32,855 bases of DNA from Leptolyngbyaceae cyanobacterium MO_188.B28 (GCA_030065175.1 JASJDH010000031.1:1-32855); one strand, 5' to 3'; counted from the first letter of the stretch, positions 15,524-24,432 are shown. Notes: generated by a model from the letters alone, not told the origin. Made by a program: numbers and translations.

Positions 15524-16426
15524 ATGAAAAGCGTGGTAAGTTTTGGAAGGGTTCTCACAGCCATGGTTACACCCTTCACTCAGGCGGGTGAAGTCAATTT
15601 CCAAGTGGCTGAGAAGCTGGCGGCTCATTTAGCTGAGCATGGTACGGACACTCTGGTTGTTTGCGGCACAACGGGTGAATCTCCGACTCTCAGTTGGGAT
15701 GAGGAATATCAGCTGTTTAAAGTCGTTAAACAGGCTGTCTCAGGTAAGGCAAAAATCATTGCTGGTACGGGGTCTAACTCAACCCAAGAAGCGATCGAAG
15801 CAACTCAAAAAGCAAGTCAGTTAAATTTGGATGGATCGTTACAGGTCGTTCCTTATTACAATAAGCCCCCCCAGGAGGGACTTTATCAGCACTTCAAAGC
15901 AGTCGCTGAATCGGTTCCAGACTTACCCTTGATGCTTTACAACGTCCCAGGCCGCACCGGCCAAAATCTAGCTTCAGAAACGGTAAGTCGGCTGGCGATG
16001 ATTCCGAACATTGTGGCAATTAAGGAAGCCAGTGGTAACCTTGATCAGGTGGGAGAGATTCGACGGCTGACACCCGCTGATTTTACTATTTATTCAGGAG
16101 ACGATTCTTTAACCCTGCCGCTACTTTCCATTGGCGCAGCTGGTGTGGTCAGCGTCGCTAGCCATCTAGTCGGCGACGAGTTGAATCAAATGATTCAATC
16201 TTTTGAAGTAGGCGACGTCCGATCGGCGGCGAAGATGCATCTCCGCCTCCTCCCTCTATTTAAAGCCCTTTTTCTTACCGCGAATCCCATTCCTCTCAAA
16301 GCTGCTTTATCCCTTCAGGGCTGGCAAGTCGGAATTGCACGTCTACCACTCTGCCCGCCCACGGTAGAAGTGACCGATACACTCAAAGCAGTGCTGGAAG
16401 ATCTCCATCTGTGCGTTGATTCTTGA
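15524..16426 (+). CDS. dapA: 4-hydroxy-tetrahydrodipicolinate synthase, 300 aa
   Basis: DapA condenses pyruvate with aspartate semialdehyde, the first committed step to diaminopimelate and lysine. The Schiff-base lysine is Lys167 (AIKEASGN), with Tyr139 (LYNVPGRTG) and Thr49-Thr50 (CGTTGESPT) of the catalytic proton relay. The (beta/alpha)8 barrel length is normal. The start is uncertain: ATG 15524 lies only 1 base after GAGGAG (15517-15522), whereas a GTG at 15533, giving [15 protein letters not shown], has 10-base spacing and fits related proteins as well. I keep the ATG. It is co-transcribed with asd 11 bp upstream. rnj follows after 451 bp and probably has its own promoter. Confidence 0.97.
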   Translation: MKSVVSFGRVLTAMVTPFTQAGEVNFQVAEKLAAHLAEHGTDTLVVCGTTGESPTLSWDEEYQLFKVVKQAVSGKAKIIAGTGSNSTQEAIEATQKASQLNLDGSLQVVPYYNKPPQEGLYQHFKAVAESVPDLPLMLYNVPGRTGQNLASETVSRLAMIPNIVAIKEASGNLDQVGEIRRLTPADFTIYSGDDSLTLPLLSIGAAGVVSVASHLVGDELNQMIQSFEVGDVRSAAKMHLRLLPLFKALFLTANPIPLKAALSLQGWQVGIARLPLCPPTVEVTDTLKAVLEDLHLCVDS

Positions 16427-16877
16427 ACCAAGGAATTCGTCAACATAGGATACTGGGTTGCCGCCTCAGGGAGCTGATGAATTCTAAGACTTCCGACAAT
16501 TGAATAATTTCAAGTTTGACGGCTATCTAGCCGATAACCTCCTAACTCTCCTGTTTAGGTGATCCTTGCCTTTTTCTTTAGGGGATTAAACGTTAGCGTC
16601 AATGGGTTGAATGTCAAAACTTTCAGAATCTACCTCGACAGCTCCAGAGTGCGCTACCAACGGTTACTTCTTAGTTAATGGTTTGGGGTTTTCTGAGACA
16701 TCTTTGTTGGCTAGCGTCGCTCAGGTTTTCTGTCCGGACAAAAAACTCTAAATAGATTCCGCCCAACTATCTAAACATCTACCTTACAAGCCTGGAATGG
16801 TTTAGAGATATAGTCCGCGTTTCAGCTTATCCTTCTCTATTTTTTATTTCGAATCAACAATTCATAAAAGGATACTT
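16427..16877 (+). other. 451-bp intergenic region upstream of rnj
   Basis: No gene is evident. It contains a 10-bp palindrome TGTCCGGACA (16731-16740) followed by A6, and a weak promoter-like pair TTACAA (16784-16789) and TATAGT (16809-16814) with a 19-bp spacer. AAAGGAT lies just before the rnj ATG. A leader RNA of about 55-60 bases would result if the promoter is real. Confidence 0.35.
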
Positions 16878-18641
16878 ATGGGGCAAAACAACTCCAATCT
16901 GGCTCTCAAGGTTATCCCGCTCGGGGGACTTCATGAAATTGGAAAAAATACCTGCATTTTTGAAATCAACGATGAAATTCTGCTTCTGGATGCGGGGTTA
17001 GCTTTCCCAACGGATGGTATGCATGGGGTTAACATTGTTTTGCCGGATGTCACCTACCTGTGTGAGAACCGCCACAAAATCAAGGGCATGATTGTGACCC
17101 ATGGCCATGAAGACCATATCGGCGGCATTGCTTTCCACCTCAAGCAATTTGATATTCCTGTGATTTACGGTCCTCGGTTGGCAATGGCGTTATTGTCCGG
17201 GAAATTAGAAGAGGCCGGCGTTTCCGATCGAACGGAACTAAGAACTGTTCGCCCCAGGGATATGGTGCGTCTAGGTAAATCCTTTCTGGTGGAGTATATT
17301 CGCAATACCCACTCCATTGCCGACAGTTTCAGCGTTGCGATCCATACGCCTGTCGGTGTCGTTATCCATACAGGCGATTTCAAGGTTGACCATACGCCAG
17401 TGGATGGAGAGTTCTTTGATCTGGCCAAACTGTCTGAATATGGAGAGAAGGGCGTCCTTTGCCTGATTAGTGATTCTACCAATGCCGAAGTGCCTGGGCA
17501 TACTCCTTCAGAGCGGTCTGTCTATCCCAATTTGGATCGCGAATTTAGCCAAGCCGCGGGGCGGTTAATCGTCACCACTTTCGCCTCCTCTGTGCATCGC
17601 GTCAATATGATTTTGGAACTGGCGCAAAAGCATGGACGGGGGGTGTTTGTAGTCGGTCGCTCAATGCTGAACGTGATCGCCCATGCCCGTAACTTGGGGT
17701 ATATCAAGTGCAAGGATGAGTTGTTTCAACCCCTGAATACCTTGGGTAAGTGGCCGGATGAAAAGGTGATGATTCTAACCACTGGATCGCAAGGGGAGCC
17801 TCTGGCCGCCTTGACCCGGATTTCTAAGAACGCCCATCGCCAGATTAAAATTCGCCAAGGCGATACCGTCGTTTTTTCCGCCAATCCGATTCCCGGTAAC
17901 ACGATCGCTGTGGTAAACACCATCGACCGCTTAATGATGCAAGGGGCCAAGGTGATTTACGGTCGGCATAAGGGGATCCATGTATCGGGCCATGGCGCTC
18001 AAGAGGACCAAAAGCTGATGTTAGCTTTGACCCGTCCGCAGTTTTTCTTGCCGGTTCATGGTGAGCACCGGATGCTGGTTAGGCATGCTGAGACGGCTCA
18101 AAGTATGGGGATTCCGTCAGAAAATATGGTGATTATTAATAATGGGGATGTGGTGGAGGTGTCGCGGACCCAAATCCAAATAGCGGGTAAGGTATCCTCC
18201 GGGATTGAGTTGGTAGATTCCTCCCGCCGGGGAATTGTGCATCGAGATACCCTGCGAGAGCGTCAGCAATTGGCGGAAGACGGTATTGTGACAGTGGCGG
18301 CCGCCGTAGGCTGGAATGGGTGCCTGATGGCTCCCACCTCTGTGCATCTTAGGGGAGTTGTTAGTCCTGTAGAAACCAAGCACTTAACTGAAACGATCCA
18401 CCAATTACTTGAGGCCTGGCTTAGCGACCGTTGGTCTGAGTTTTGTAGTCACGCCGATGGAGAGAACATCGAGGTAGATTGGGTAGGGCTACAGGCTCAG
18501 ATTGAAACTGAGCTGCGGCGCTTTCTGAGACGAGAATTGCCTAAAACCTATCCGCTATTGGTGTTTTTGATGCAACATCCGGACTCTCCAGAAAAGCATA
18601 CTGAGTTGGATTGGCCGCTCCCAGCTGTATCTGCTTCTTAG
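16878..18641 (+). CDS. rnj: ribonuclease J, 587 aa
   Basis: RNase J is a metallo-beta-lactamase/beta-CASP ribonuclease with 5'-to-3' exonuclease and endonuclease activity in mRNA decay and rRNA maturation. The zinc motif THGHEDHIGG is at residues 74-83 (His75, His77, Asp79, His80), a further ligand His145 lies in NTHSIADSF, and HTGDFK supplies the next aspartate. SGHGAQED and FLPVHGEHRML belong to the beta-CASP and C-terminal metal-binding elements. The length fits the cyanobacterial enzyme. The ATG at 16878 follows AAAGGAT. It is downstream of dapA, the same arrangement as Synechocystis slr0551. Cyanobacteria use RNase J together with RNase E, whose gene is next here. Confidence 0.95.
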   Translation: MGQNNSNLALKVIPLGGLHEIGKNTCIFEINDEILLLDAGLAFPTDGMHGVNIVLPDVTYLCENRHKIKGMIVTHGHEDHIGGIAFHLKQFDIPVIYGPRLAMALLSGKLEEAGVSDRTELRTVRPRDMVRLGKSFLVEYIRNTHSIADSFSVAIHTPVGVVIHTGDFKVDHTPVDGEFFDLAKLSEYGEKGVLCLISDSTNAEVPGHTPSERSVYPNLDREFSQAAGRLIVTTFASSVHRVNMILELAQKHGRGVFVVGRSMLNVIAHARNLGYIKCKDELFQPLNTLGKWPDEKVMILTTGSQGEPLAALTRISKNAHRQIKIRQGDTVVFSANPIPGNTIAVVNTIDRLMMQGAKVIYGRHKGIHVSGHGAQEDQKLMLALTRPQFFLPVHGEHRMLVRHAETAQSMGIPSENMVIINNGDVVEVSRTQIQIAGKVSSGIELVDSSRRGIVHRDTLRERQQLAEDGIVTVAAAVGWNGCLMAPTSVHLRGVVSPVETKHLTETIHQLLEAWLSDRWSEFCSHADGENIEVDWVGLQAQIETELRRFLRRELPKTYPLLVFLMQHPDSPEKHTELDWPLPAVSAS

Positions 18642-19192
18642 TTTGAGATAGTCGCGCTGGTTACCTGGGGATGCTTTTTGGGGCAAGATATGCTAGAAAG
18701 TACCCATTATAGTAGCCTCGTAGTCCCTCTAGCGCTATAATTCAACTCAACAGAGGCTGTTGTAAGTGCTAATGGAATAGGTTACTGGCGATTCAGTCAG
18801 TAGATGTTTCTAGGAAAAACCCCGCAACCCGGATTTAATAAGGACTGCAAGGTCATTTCTGGAATATTTTTACTAAGTGAGTACCCAATACTAAAAAGCT
18901 TCTGTCAGCATACTTGTTTAATTTTGGGCAAGGTCTTGGCGAAGATCTGAGATTGAAATTTAGCACAAAAGTACTCTCTTACTCATTTTCTGACTTTTAG
19001 CTGAATCGCTGACGATTACGTTCAGCTGCCTAAGGTTTTATGACTTGTTATCGCTCCAATGCGTAGGGTGTCGACTATGGATTTCCTGCGCATCCTTAAT
19101 TCAGGTTTTTTCGGTTTGTGCTTAACACCAGCAGACTCGCTGCACAGGTGAACGTAGTGCTACGACTGGTGAGAGTTTTTTGAGGAAATTGA
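18642..19192 (+). other. 551-bp intergenic region, probable long leader of rne
   Basis: No gene is seen. A consensus -10 hexamer TATAAT occurs at 18736-18741 without a recognisable -35, which would give an rne leader of about 440 bases. The region has several U-rich stretches (for example at 19108-19113 and 19175-19181). RNase E leaders are autoregulatory targets in E. coli, and a similar role here is inference. GAGGAA lies 5 bases before the rne ATG. Confidence 0.4.
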
Positions 19193-21220
19193 ATGCCAAA
19201 GCAGATCATTATTGCTGAGCAGCATCGGATTGCTGCTGTATTCTCAGAAGATCAAATTCAAGAGTTAATCGTTGCAACGGGGAGTCATCAGGTTGGGGAT
19301 ATATACCTCGGAACGGTTGAGAATGTCCTACCCGGAATTGATGCAGCGTTTGTCAATATTGGCGATAGCGAACGCAACGGTTTTATGCATGTGACTGATC
19401 TAGGGCCATTGCGGCTCAAGCGATCAGCTGGCTCAATTACTGAACTGGTGGCGCCTCAGCAAAAGGTGTTGGTTCAAATCATGAAAGAGCCGACGGGGAA
19501 TAAGGGCCCGCGGCTGACTGGCAACATCACATTGCCCGGACGCTATTTGGTGCTGATGCCTTTTGGTCGAGGCGTCAACTTATCCCGGCGAATTCGGAAT
19601 GAAAATGAACGGCACCGATTGAGGGCGCTGGCGATTTTGGTGAAGCCGCCTGGAATGGGTCTATTGGTTAGAACTGAGGCGGAGGGTGTGCCGGAAGAAG
19701 CCATCATTGAAGATTTAGAAGCGCTCCAAAGACAGTGGGAGAGTATTCAACAGGAGGCGGTTTCGACCCGGGCTCCAGCGCTTTTGAATCGCGATGATGA
19801 TTTTATTCAGCGGGTTCTGCGGGATGTTTACAGTGCGGATGTGAATCGTATTGTGACGGATTCCCATACAGGCTTAAAGCGGGTGAAGCAACATTTGGCG
19901 TCCTGGAGCGGAGGGAAATCTCCCCAGGGAGTTCTGATTGACCATCACCGCGATCGCATTTCGATTTTGGAATACTTCCGCGTTAACGCGGCGGTTCGGG
20001 AAGCGCTGAAGCCTAGGGTCGATTTACCGTCAGGGGGATACATAATCATTGAGCCAACTGAGGCGCTGACCGTCATCGATGTGAACTCAGGCTCCTTTAC
20101 CCGTTCGGCGACCGCCCGAGAAACTGTATTGTGGACAAACTGTGAAGCCGCCACCGAAATTGCTCGTCAACTTCGACTGCGAAACATTGCCGGTGTCATC
20201 ATTGTCGATTTTATCGACATGGACTCTCGCCGCGATCAGTTACAAGTGCTAGAGCACTTTAGCAAGGCCCTCAAGGCCGACAAGGCGAGGCCTCAGATTT
20301 CCCAGCTTTCTGAACTGGGTCTTGTGGAGTTAACCCGTAAACGGCAAGGACAGAATATTTACGAACTTTTCGGTCGCCCTTGCGCCACTTGCGGCGGCTT
20401 AGGCCACCTGGTTCATTTGCCCGGCGAATCCGATCCAGCTAGACAGGAGCCTCTGGAGCCCAGTCGAGAATACGGATTTACAGCGTCTTCCGCCCCCTCA
20501 ACTTTGCCGACTGCTATCTCAGAGAGGCGGCATGAAGATCTAGAGCCCCATCAAGATTTGCAAGAGTTAGACTTGCTCAATCACCCGAATTACCAAGAAC
20601 GAAGCGGGGCGAAGGGCCGAAGTCGACATCGCCGGCGTCGGCCGAGTGAAACTCCTGCTCTACGAAACAGTGGACGCATAGAATTAGAAAGATCGGCTAA
20701 CCTGGCCGAAACTCCCGATCATCCCAGAGTCGTTGAAGAAGCGGAACCGACCGTTATTCCAAAAGTCAGTCGGACTCGAAATGGGCGCCAAGAAAAGAAA
20801 CCCGCAGAGCCGCCAGAAGTCATTTCAATTGAAATGACCCCTGATGAGCAACGTATCTACGCCTTAATGGGGATTTCTCCACTTGTGCTTACCCACCAAA
20901 CCGTGAAAGATCCGAAGACTGCGATTATGAACGTCGTCTTACCGGGGCAAGCGCCGACCCCCTTGCCTATCCTCTCCAGGGATGCGGAGGAGTCAGCGCC
21001 AACTTTAACGTTGACCTCATCACAGGAGACCGCCGCCATTGTTACGACGGAAGAAACTTCGGAAACGCCGCTTGAATCCCCGGCTGAAGCGCCGCACCCA
21101 ATAGAGAGTGCGAGTAATTCAGAAACCAATGGCGGCACAACAACTCGTCGTCGCCGCCGTCGCCGCTCTTCTGCTTCAGAGCTGGAAACAGCGGGTTTTC
21201 TAGGCGGTGATTTGAGTTAA
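19193..21220 (+). CDS. rne: ribonuclease E (RNase E/G family), 675 aa
   Basis: RNase E is the main single-strand endoribonuclease initiating mRNA decay and maturing rRNA and tRNA. The S1 domain lies at about 36-110 (GDIYLGTVENVLPGIDAAFV). The DNase I-like catalytic metal site is formed by Asp296 (VIDVNSGSF) and Asp339 (IIVDFIDMD). The zinc link is Cys397-x-x-Cys400 (RPCATCGG). The catalytic half (about 1-410) is followed by a poorly conserved, charged C-terminal half containing MTPDEQRIYALMGISPLVL and a run of seven arginines with SSA at 652-661. In cyanobacteria the RRRRRRSSA nonapeptide is the reported PNPase-binding site, so a PNPase-containing complex is likely. It precedes rnhB by 94 bp, an order conserved in Synechocystis (slr1129-slr1130). 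Confidence 0.97.
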   Translation: MPKQIIIAEQHRIAAVFSEDQIQELIVATGSHQVGDIYLGTVENVLPGIDAAFVNIGDSERNGFMHVTDLGPLRLKRSAGSITELVAPQQKVLVQIMKEPTGNKGPRLTGNITLPGRYLVLMPFGRGVNLSRRIRNENERHRLRALAILVKPPGMGLLVRTEAEGVPEEAIIEDLEALQRQWESIQQEAVSTRAPALLNRDDDFIQRVLRDVYSADVNRIVTDSHTGLKRVKQHLASWSGGKSPQGVLIDHHRDRISILEYFRVNAAVREALKPRVDLPSGGYIIIEPTEALTVIDVNSGSFTRSATARETVLWTNCEAATEIARQLRLRNIAGVIIVDFIDMDSRRDQLQVLEHFSKALKADKARPQISQLSELGLVELTRKRQGQNIYELFGRPCATCGGLGHLVHLPGESDPARQEPLEPSREYGFTASSAPSTLPTAISERRHEDLEPHQDLQELDLLNHPNYQERSGAKGRSRHRRRRPSETPALRNSGRIELERSANLAETPDHPRVVEEAEPTVIPKVSRTRNGRQEKKPAEPPEVISIEMTPDEQRIYALMGISPLVLTHQTVKDPKTAIMNVVLPGQAPTPLPILSRDAEESAPTLTLTSSQETAAIVTTEETSETPLESPAEAPHPIESASNSETNGGTTTRRRRRRRSSASELETAGFLGGDLS

Positions 21221-21314
21221 CGGTCAATTAACCTTAACTGCCGATGGCGTCAGTAAAGACGCAAAAAAATCTCCAATGAATCTCTACTTTTCTCGAATGA
21301 ATTAATTTTTAGCG

Positions 21315-21941
21315 ATGGAGGGACAGTGGATAGCTGGGGTTGACGAAGTGGGCAGGGGCGCTTTGTTTGGCCCAGTTGTGGCTGCGGCTGTTATTCTGCC
21401 GCCCACAGTGCTAGATGAACTCACTCAGGCAGGGGTGAAAGATAGTAAACAACTCTCTTCAGCTAAGCGAATTGAGTTGTCAGGGCTCATTCGATCAGTG
21501 GCGATTGACGCCAAAATCGGTATGGCTTCTGTTCAAGAAATCGATCGGATCAATATTTTGCAAGCGTCTCTACTTGCAATGAAGCGGGCCATTCTGAGAC
21601 TGTCGCCTCAACCTGCTCTGTGTTTGATAGACGGTAATCAACTGATTCCGGGTTTAGGCTTATCTCAGCAAGCGATTACCAAAGGCGATCAAAGCTCGAT
21701 TCAGATTGCCGCTGCCAGTATCTTAGCGAAGGTATGGCGGGATACTTTGGTGATTCGATTAGATCGTCGGTATTCTGGCTATGATTTAGCTTCTAATAAG
21801 GGGTATGGAAGTACTAAACATAGAGTCGCCATTGCAAATCTAGGCATCACCCGACAGCACCGTCGATCATTTAAGGCCTGTCAATCCCAGTGTGTTGATA
21901 CAACATCAAGGACAAATCAACTTCCTTTGTCCTTAAGTTGA
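21315..21941 (+). CDS. rnhB: ribonuclease HII, 208 aa
   Basis: RNase HII cleaves RNA in RNA:DNA hybrids and removes single ribonucleotides from DNA. The N-terminal GVDEVGRGALFGPVVAAAV block holds the metal ligands Asp10 and Glu11. LIDGN near residue 110 and the later aspartate in KVWRDTLV supply the rest of the active site, and GYGSTKHR is the conserved substrate-contact loop. It lies 94 bp after rne on the same strand, so it is probably an operon partner. A 9-bp perfect hairpin (21908-21934) overlaps its last codons and may end the transcript. The ATG start at 21315 fits the family, although its ribosome site is weak. Confidence 0.96.
   Translation: MEGQWIAGVDEVGRGALFGPVVAAAVILPPTVLDELTQAGVKDSKQLSSAKRIELSGLIRSVAIDAKIGMASVQEIDRINILQASLLAMKRAILRLSPQPALCLIDGNQLIPGLGLSQQAITKGDQSSIQIAAASILAKVWRDTLVIRLDRRYSGYDLASNKGYGSTKHRVAIANLGITRQHRRSFKACQSQCVDTTSRTNQLPLSLS
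21908..21934 (+). terminator. candidate terminator overlapping the end of rnhB
   Basis: AAGGACAAA (21908-21916) pairs perfectly with TTTGTCCTT (21926-21934) around 9 bases. It ends 7 bases before the end of the rnhB stop codon and is followed by AAGTTGAGTTTCTTCTT, a moderately T-rich tail. The stem is AT-rich, so its strength is uncertain. Confidence 0.4.
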
Positions 21942-22025
21942 GTTTCTTCTTAGAGACAATGACAAAGCCCAATGATTGCATTATTCAGGGATGAGCGCAT
22001 GTCTAGGCATATAGCTTAAAGGGCG

Positions 22026-22607
22026 TTAAGACCATAAGGCGCTGGATTGAGTGATAGTCGCAAAATCGCCATTGTTCGTTTGAGTTGCGACCCACTCACG
22101 ATAGTCAGAGAATAATTGTCGCATTAGCCTTTGTTTAATGGTGAGCAGTACACTGTGAAGTAGACTATTGCCGGTCTTCTCTAACAGTGATTTTGGAGTC
22201 AAGCGTAGTGCTGGAGGCAGCTGTATAGAAACCTCTAGATTTGCGCTCCCCTGAAGTTGGGTGTTTGCGCCAATCGACTGGGGCATAAGCTGGCCGGTTA
22301 AATTGAGATCGAAACGCTGATTGATGTAATCATTTCCTCGGATTTCACATCGAATCGATTCTAGCCAAATCGTGTCTTCAGCTCCCGCCCAAATCTGAAG
22401 ATCAACAATCGGCTGAATTTGAATCATCATGAAGCTCAGTGGCCGCAAGTTTAACCGAAACTGTCCATTGTGAAGAGGCTCAACCTGTTTGGGCTCAATC
22501 AGGGCTCTGACGAGTCGTTGAGGTTGACGTAAATAGTATTTGATGGGAATGGGTTGTTCAGGCACAACTAGACTGACAGATTGCGAAGCGAAAAAGCGAG
22601 TCATCAT
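22026..22607 (-). CDS. DUF1997 family protein, 193 aa
   Basis: The protein resembles the cyanobacterial/plastid DUF1997 family: a mostly beta-rich soluble domain with IKYYLRQPQRLVRALI near the start, then IRCEIRGNDYINQRFDLNLTG, and a C-terminal helical segment with LLEKTGNSLL and a Trp near the end. No catalytic motif or membrane segment is visible, and no function is established to my knowledge. I start at the ATG at 22607; a TTG at 22613 would add two residues and an ATG at 22604 would remove one. It is convergent with rnhB (84 bp apart) and divergent from pheA, sharing a 251-bp upstream region with a symmetric NtcA-like site. Confidence 0.8.
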   Translation of the reverse strand: MMTRFFASQSVSLVVPEQPIPIKYYLRQPQRLVRALIEPKQVEPLHNGQFRLNLRPLSFMMIQIQPIVDLQIWAGAEDTIWLESIRCEIRGNDYINQRFDLNLTGQLMPQSIGANTQLQGSANLEVSIQLPPALRLTPKSLLEKTGNSLLHSVLLTIKQRLMRQLFSDYREWVATQTNNGDFATITQSSALWS

Positions 22608-22645
22608 GGGCAAGGAATGTTCCCAGACAGATCAGAAAACGATTA

Positions 22646-22663
22646 GTGTATCTGTACATACAC
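22646..22663. promoter_or_regulatory. symmetric NtcA-like site GTA-N8-TAC
   Basis: GTGTAT (22646-22651) and ATACAC (22658-22663) form a perfect 6-bp inverted repeat with a 6-base centre. Inside it is GTA-N8-TAC (22648-22661), the core consensus of the cyanobacterial nitrogen regulator NtcA. It lies between the divergent DUF1997 and pheA genes. No TAN3T box sits at the expected 20-24 bp on either side, so activation from here is unproven. Confidence 0.35.
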
Positions 22664-22858
22664 ATTAAATAAAGTTACCATTTCTAAGAAAATAAATTAA
22701 GTCAAAATTTAAGTATTAGGGGGATGGGGAACCCCAAACTGATATTAGATGGGACAGGGCGATGCAGATGGCCTTTCCTTGAGATAAGAAATTTTTTCTG
22801 ATTCTTCCTCAGTTAACGCTCCTGTCAGTCATCTTTCTTCATTATGAAGGCCTAATTT

Positions 22859-23728
22859 ATGGTTATTTCCATCGCCCATTTGGGCCCCCAAGGAACCTAT
22901 GCGGAGGCTGCCGCTTTAGCCTACGCTCGATGGCTGAAGCAGCATGGGGCAAAAGCTGTTCGACTTCATGCCTATCCCAGCATCGCCCAAACCATTCAAG
23001 CTACAGCGTCTGGAGACACCGATCTAACCGTTGCGCCAGTCGAAAACTCGATTGAAGGCGGGGTGACCATCACCTTGGATACCCTGTGGAAGCTCGATAA
23101 CTTGCAGATTCAGAATGCGCTAGTGCTGCCTATTGGTCATGCATTGCTGTCTCAGGCCGAAACCTTGGCACCCATTCACAAGGTGTATTCTCATCCACAA
23201 GCGCTTGCCCAATGTCAAGGATGGCTAGCCCAGTTTTTACCCAATGTAGACTTAATTTCAACCAACTCTACAACCGAAGCCCTGCAACATTTGGAACAAG
23301 ATCCAACCATTGCAGCGATTTCCTCGCAGTGGGCCGCCAAGCTCTATAAGTTGCCCATTTTGGCTTATCCCATTAATGACCATTCAGACAACTGCACCAA
23401 GTTCTGGGTGCTGAGTCTTCAACCTTCTAGTCAAGGGAGTCATACGTCTATCGCATTTAGTTTACCTGTCAATGCGCCGGGAGCTTTAATTAAACCCCTG
23501 CAATTATTTGCCGCTACGAACATCAATCTTAGCCGGATTGAATCTCGGCCAGCTAAGCGGTCTTTAGGGGATTATCGATTCTTTGTAGATTTGGAGTGCG
23601 GTATTAGCCAGACTCATACGCAAGCGGCCTTAAAAGCGCTCGAGAGTTGCACAGAAACCCTCAAAATTTTTGGGAGTTATGAAACGCTGCCCGTGGAACT
23701 CAGCGGTCTGGAACAACTGGAGCAATAA
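22859..23728 (+). CDS. pheA: prephenate dehydratase, 289 aa
   Basis: This monofunctional prephenate dehydratase converts prephenate to phenylpyruvate in phenylalanine synthesis. The N-terminal LGPQGTYAEAAA, the VAPVENSIEGGV block (58-69) and the catalytic threonine Thr180 in NCTKF mark the PDT domain. The usual NxTRF motif here has Lys181 in place of Arg. The C-terminal ACT domain carries GAL (208-210) and ESRP (228-231), the motifs that bind phenylalanine for feedback inhibition, so the enzyme is probably allosterically regulated. There is no chorismate mutase domain, as usual for cyanobacteria. The ATG at 22859 fits the family. It converges on the Lon-N-domain gene, with a hairpin terminator between them. 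Confidence 0.96.
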   Translation: MVISIAHLGPQGTYAEAAALAYARWLKQHGAKAVRLHAYPSIAQTIQATASGDTDLTVAPVENSIEGGVTITLDTLWKLDNLQIQNALVLPIGHALLSQAETLAPIHKVYSHPQALAQCQGWLAQFLPNVDLISTNSTTEALQHLEQDPTIAAISSQWAAKLYKLPILAYPINDHSDNCTKFWVLSLQPSSQGSHTSIAFSLPVNAPGALIKPLQLFAATNINLSRIESRPAKRSLGDYRFFVDLECGISQTHTQAALKALESCTETLKIFGSYETLPVELSGLEQLEQ

Positions 23729-23735
23729 AAAGTAA

Positions 23736-23774
23736 AGCATGATACGGACTCACGATTTGCGCCCGTATCATGCT
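23736..23774. terminator. bidirectional terminator-like hairpin between pheA and the Lon-N-domain gene
   Basis: AGCATGATACGG (23736-23747) is the exact reverse complement of CCGTATCATGCT (23763-23774), with a 15-base loop. It starts 7 bases after the pheA stop and ends 16 bases before the stop of the convergent gene. The placement fits a shared terminator, although the T-tracts are poor on both strands. Confidence 0.6.
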
Positions 23775-23790
23775 GTAGCTTACAAACTAA

Positions 23791-24432
23791 TTATTCCAAA
23801 ACGTCTTTAAGGGCAGTTCGAGCGGCCAGTAGATTTCGTGTAGATGTCAATATCTCAGCTTCCCGCTCTAACCGAATAGCAGTGTCCTCCATTTCCAGCA
23901 GAGACTGTTGCTCGCTAGAAACACCATAGAGATTACTCGCTACCCAGTAGGAGAGTTCGATCGGTAAATCCGGGATATTCTCCGGTAGCTCTATTTCCTG
24001 GCTAGTGAGCTTGCCTGAAAGGTGTACAACATCCCTCAGAAGCTGATCTACTTCTGAAACGAGAGGATGCAGGTCTTGTTCAGTCGGCTTATCGTCTATC
24101 CATTCAACCAGACCTACCCGATAAGGCTTTTCACGGACGTAGTCCAGGACGCGAAATCTCTGTTGTCCCAGGGTCAAAATTTTCATGCGATCGTCTGGCA
24201 AGCGCTGGAAATGAATAATTTCAGTACAACATCCAACTTTCGCAGGCTGTCCAGTTGCTGCATCTAACATCAATACTCCAAAGCGACGATCCCCCTGGAG
24301 TATAGTGTTCATCATGATGCGATAGCGAAATTCAAAAATGTGTAGCGGAAGACGTCTACCTGGAAACAGAACCAGATCCGGCAGGGGAAATAACGGAAGT
24401 TCTCGAACAGCAATCGACGAAGAAAATGTCAT
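23791..24432 (-). CDS. Lon N-terminal (substrate-binding) domain protein, 213 aa
   Basis: The sequence RELPLFPLPDLVLFPGRRLPLHIFEFRYR is the hallmark start of the Lon N-terminal (LAN/PUA-like) domain, here on its own without the AAA+ or protease domains. Stand-alone versions are widespread in cyanobacteria and proteobacteria; their role is not established, and by analogy with Lon they may bind unfolded proteins or peptides. The last 40 residues are predicted helical (LEMEDTAIRLEREAEILTSTRNLL). The length of about 210 is typical. No proteolytic residues are present, so it should not be called a protease. It is preceded by 378 bp with no recognisable gene and converges on pheA. Confidence 0.93.
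   Translation of the reverse strand: MTFSSSIAVRELPLFPLPDLVLFPGRRLPLHIFEFRYRIMMNTILQGDRRFGVLMLDAATGQPAKVGCCTEIIHFQRLPDDRMKILTLGQQRFRVLDYVREKPYRVGLVEWIDDKPTEQDLHPLVSEVDQLLRDVVHLSGKLTSQEIELPENIPDLPIELSYWVASNLYGVSSEQQSLLEMEDTAIRLEREAEILTSTRNLLAARTALKDVLE

Noticed and set aside
16731-16740. TGTCCGGACA palindrome before rnj as an operator
   Set aside because: Ten-base palindromes are expected by chance in a window this size, and nothing else supports a site.
21246-21268. GCGTC/GACGC hairpin followed by A7 after rne as a terminator
   Set aside because: The stem is only 5 bp and the homopolymer is A on the plus strand, so it would not terminate rne transcription; rnhB follows.
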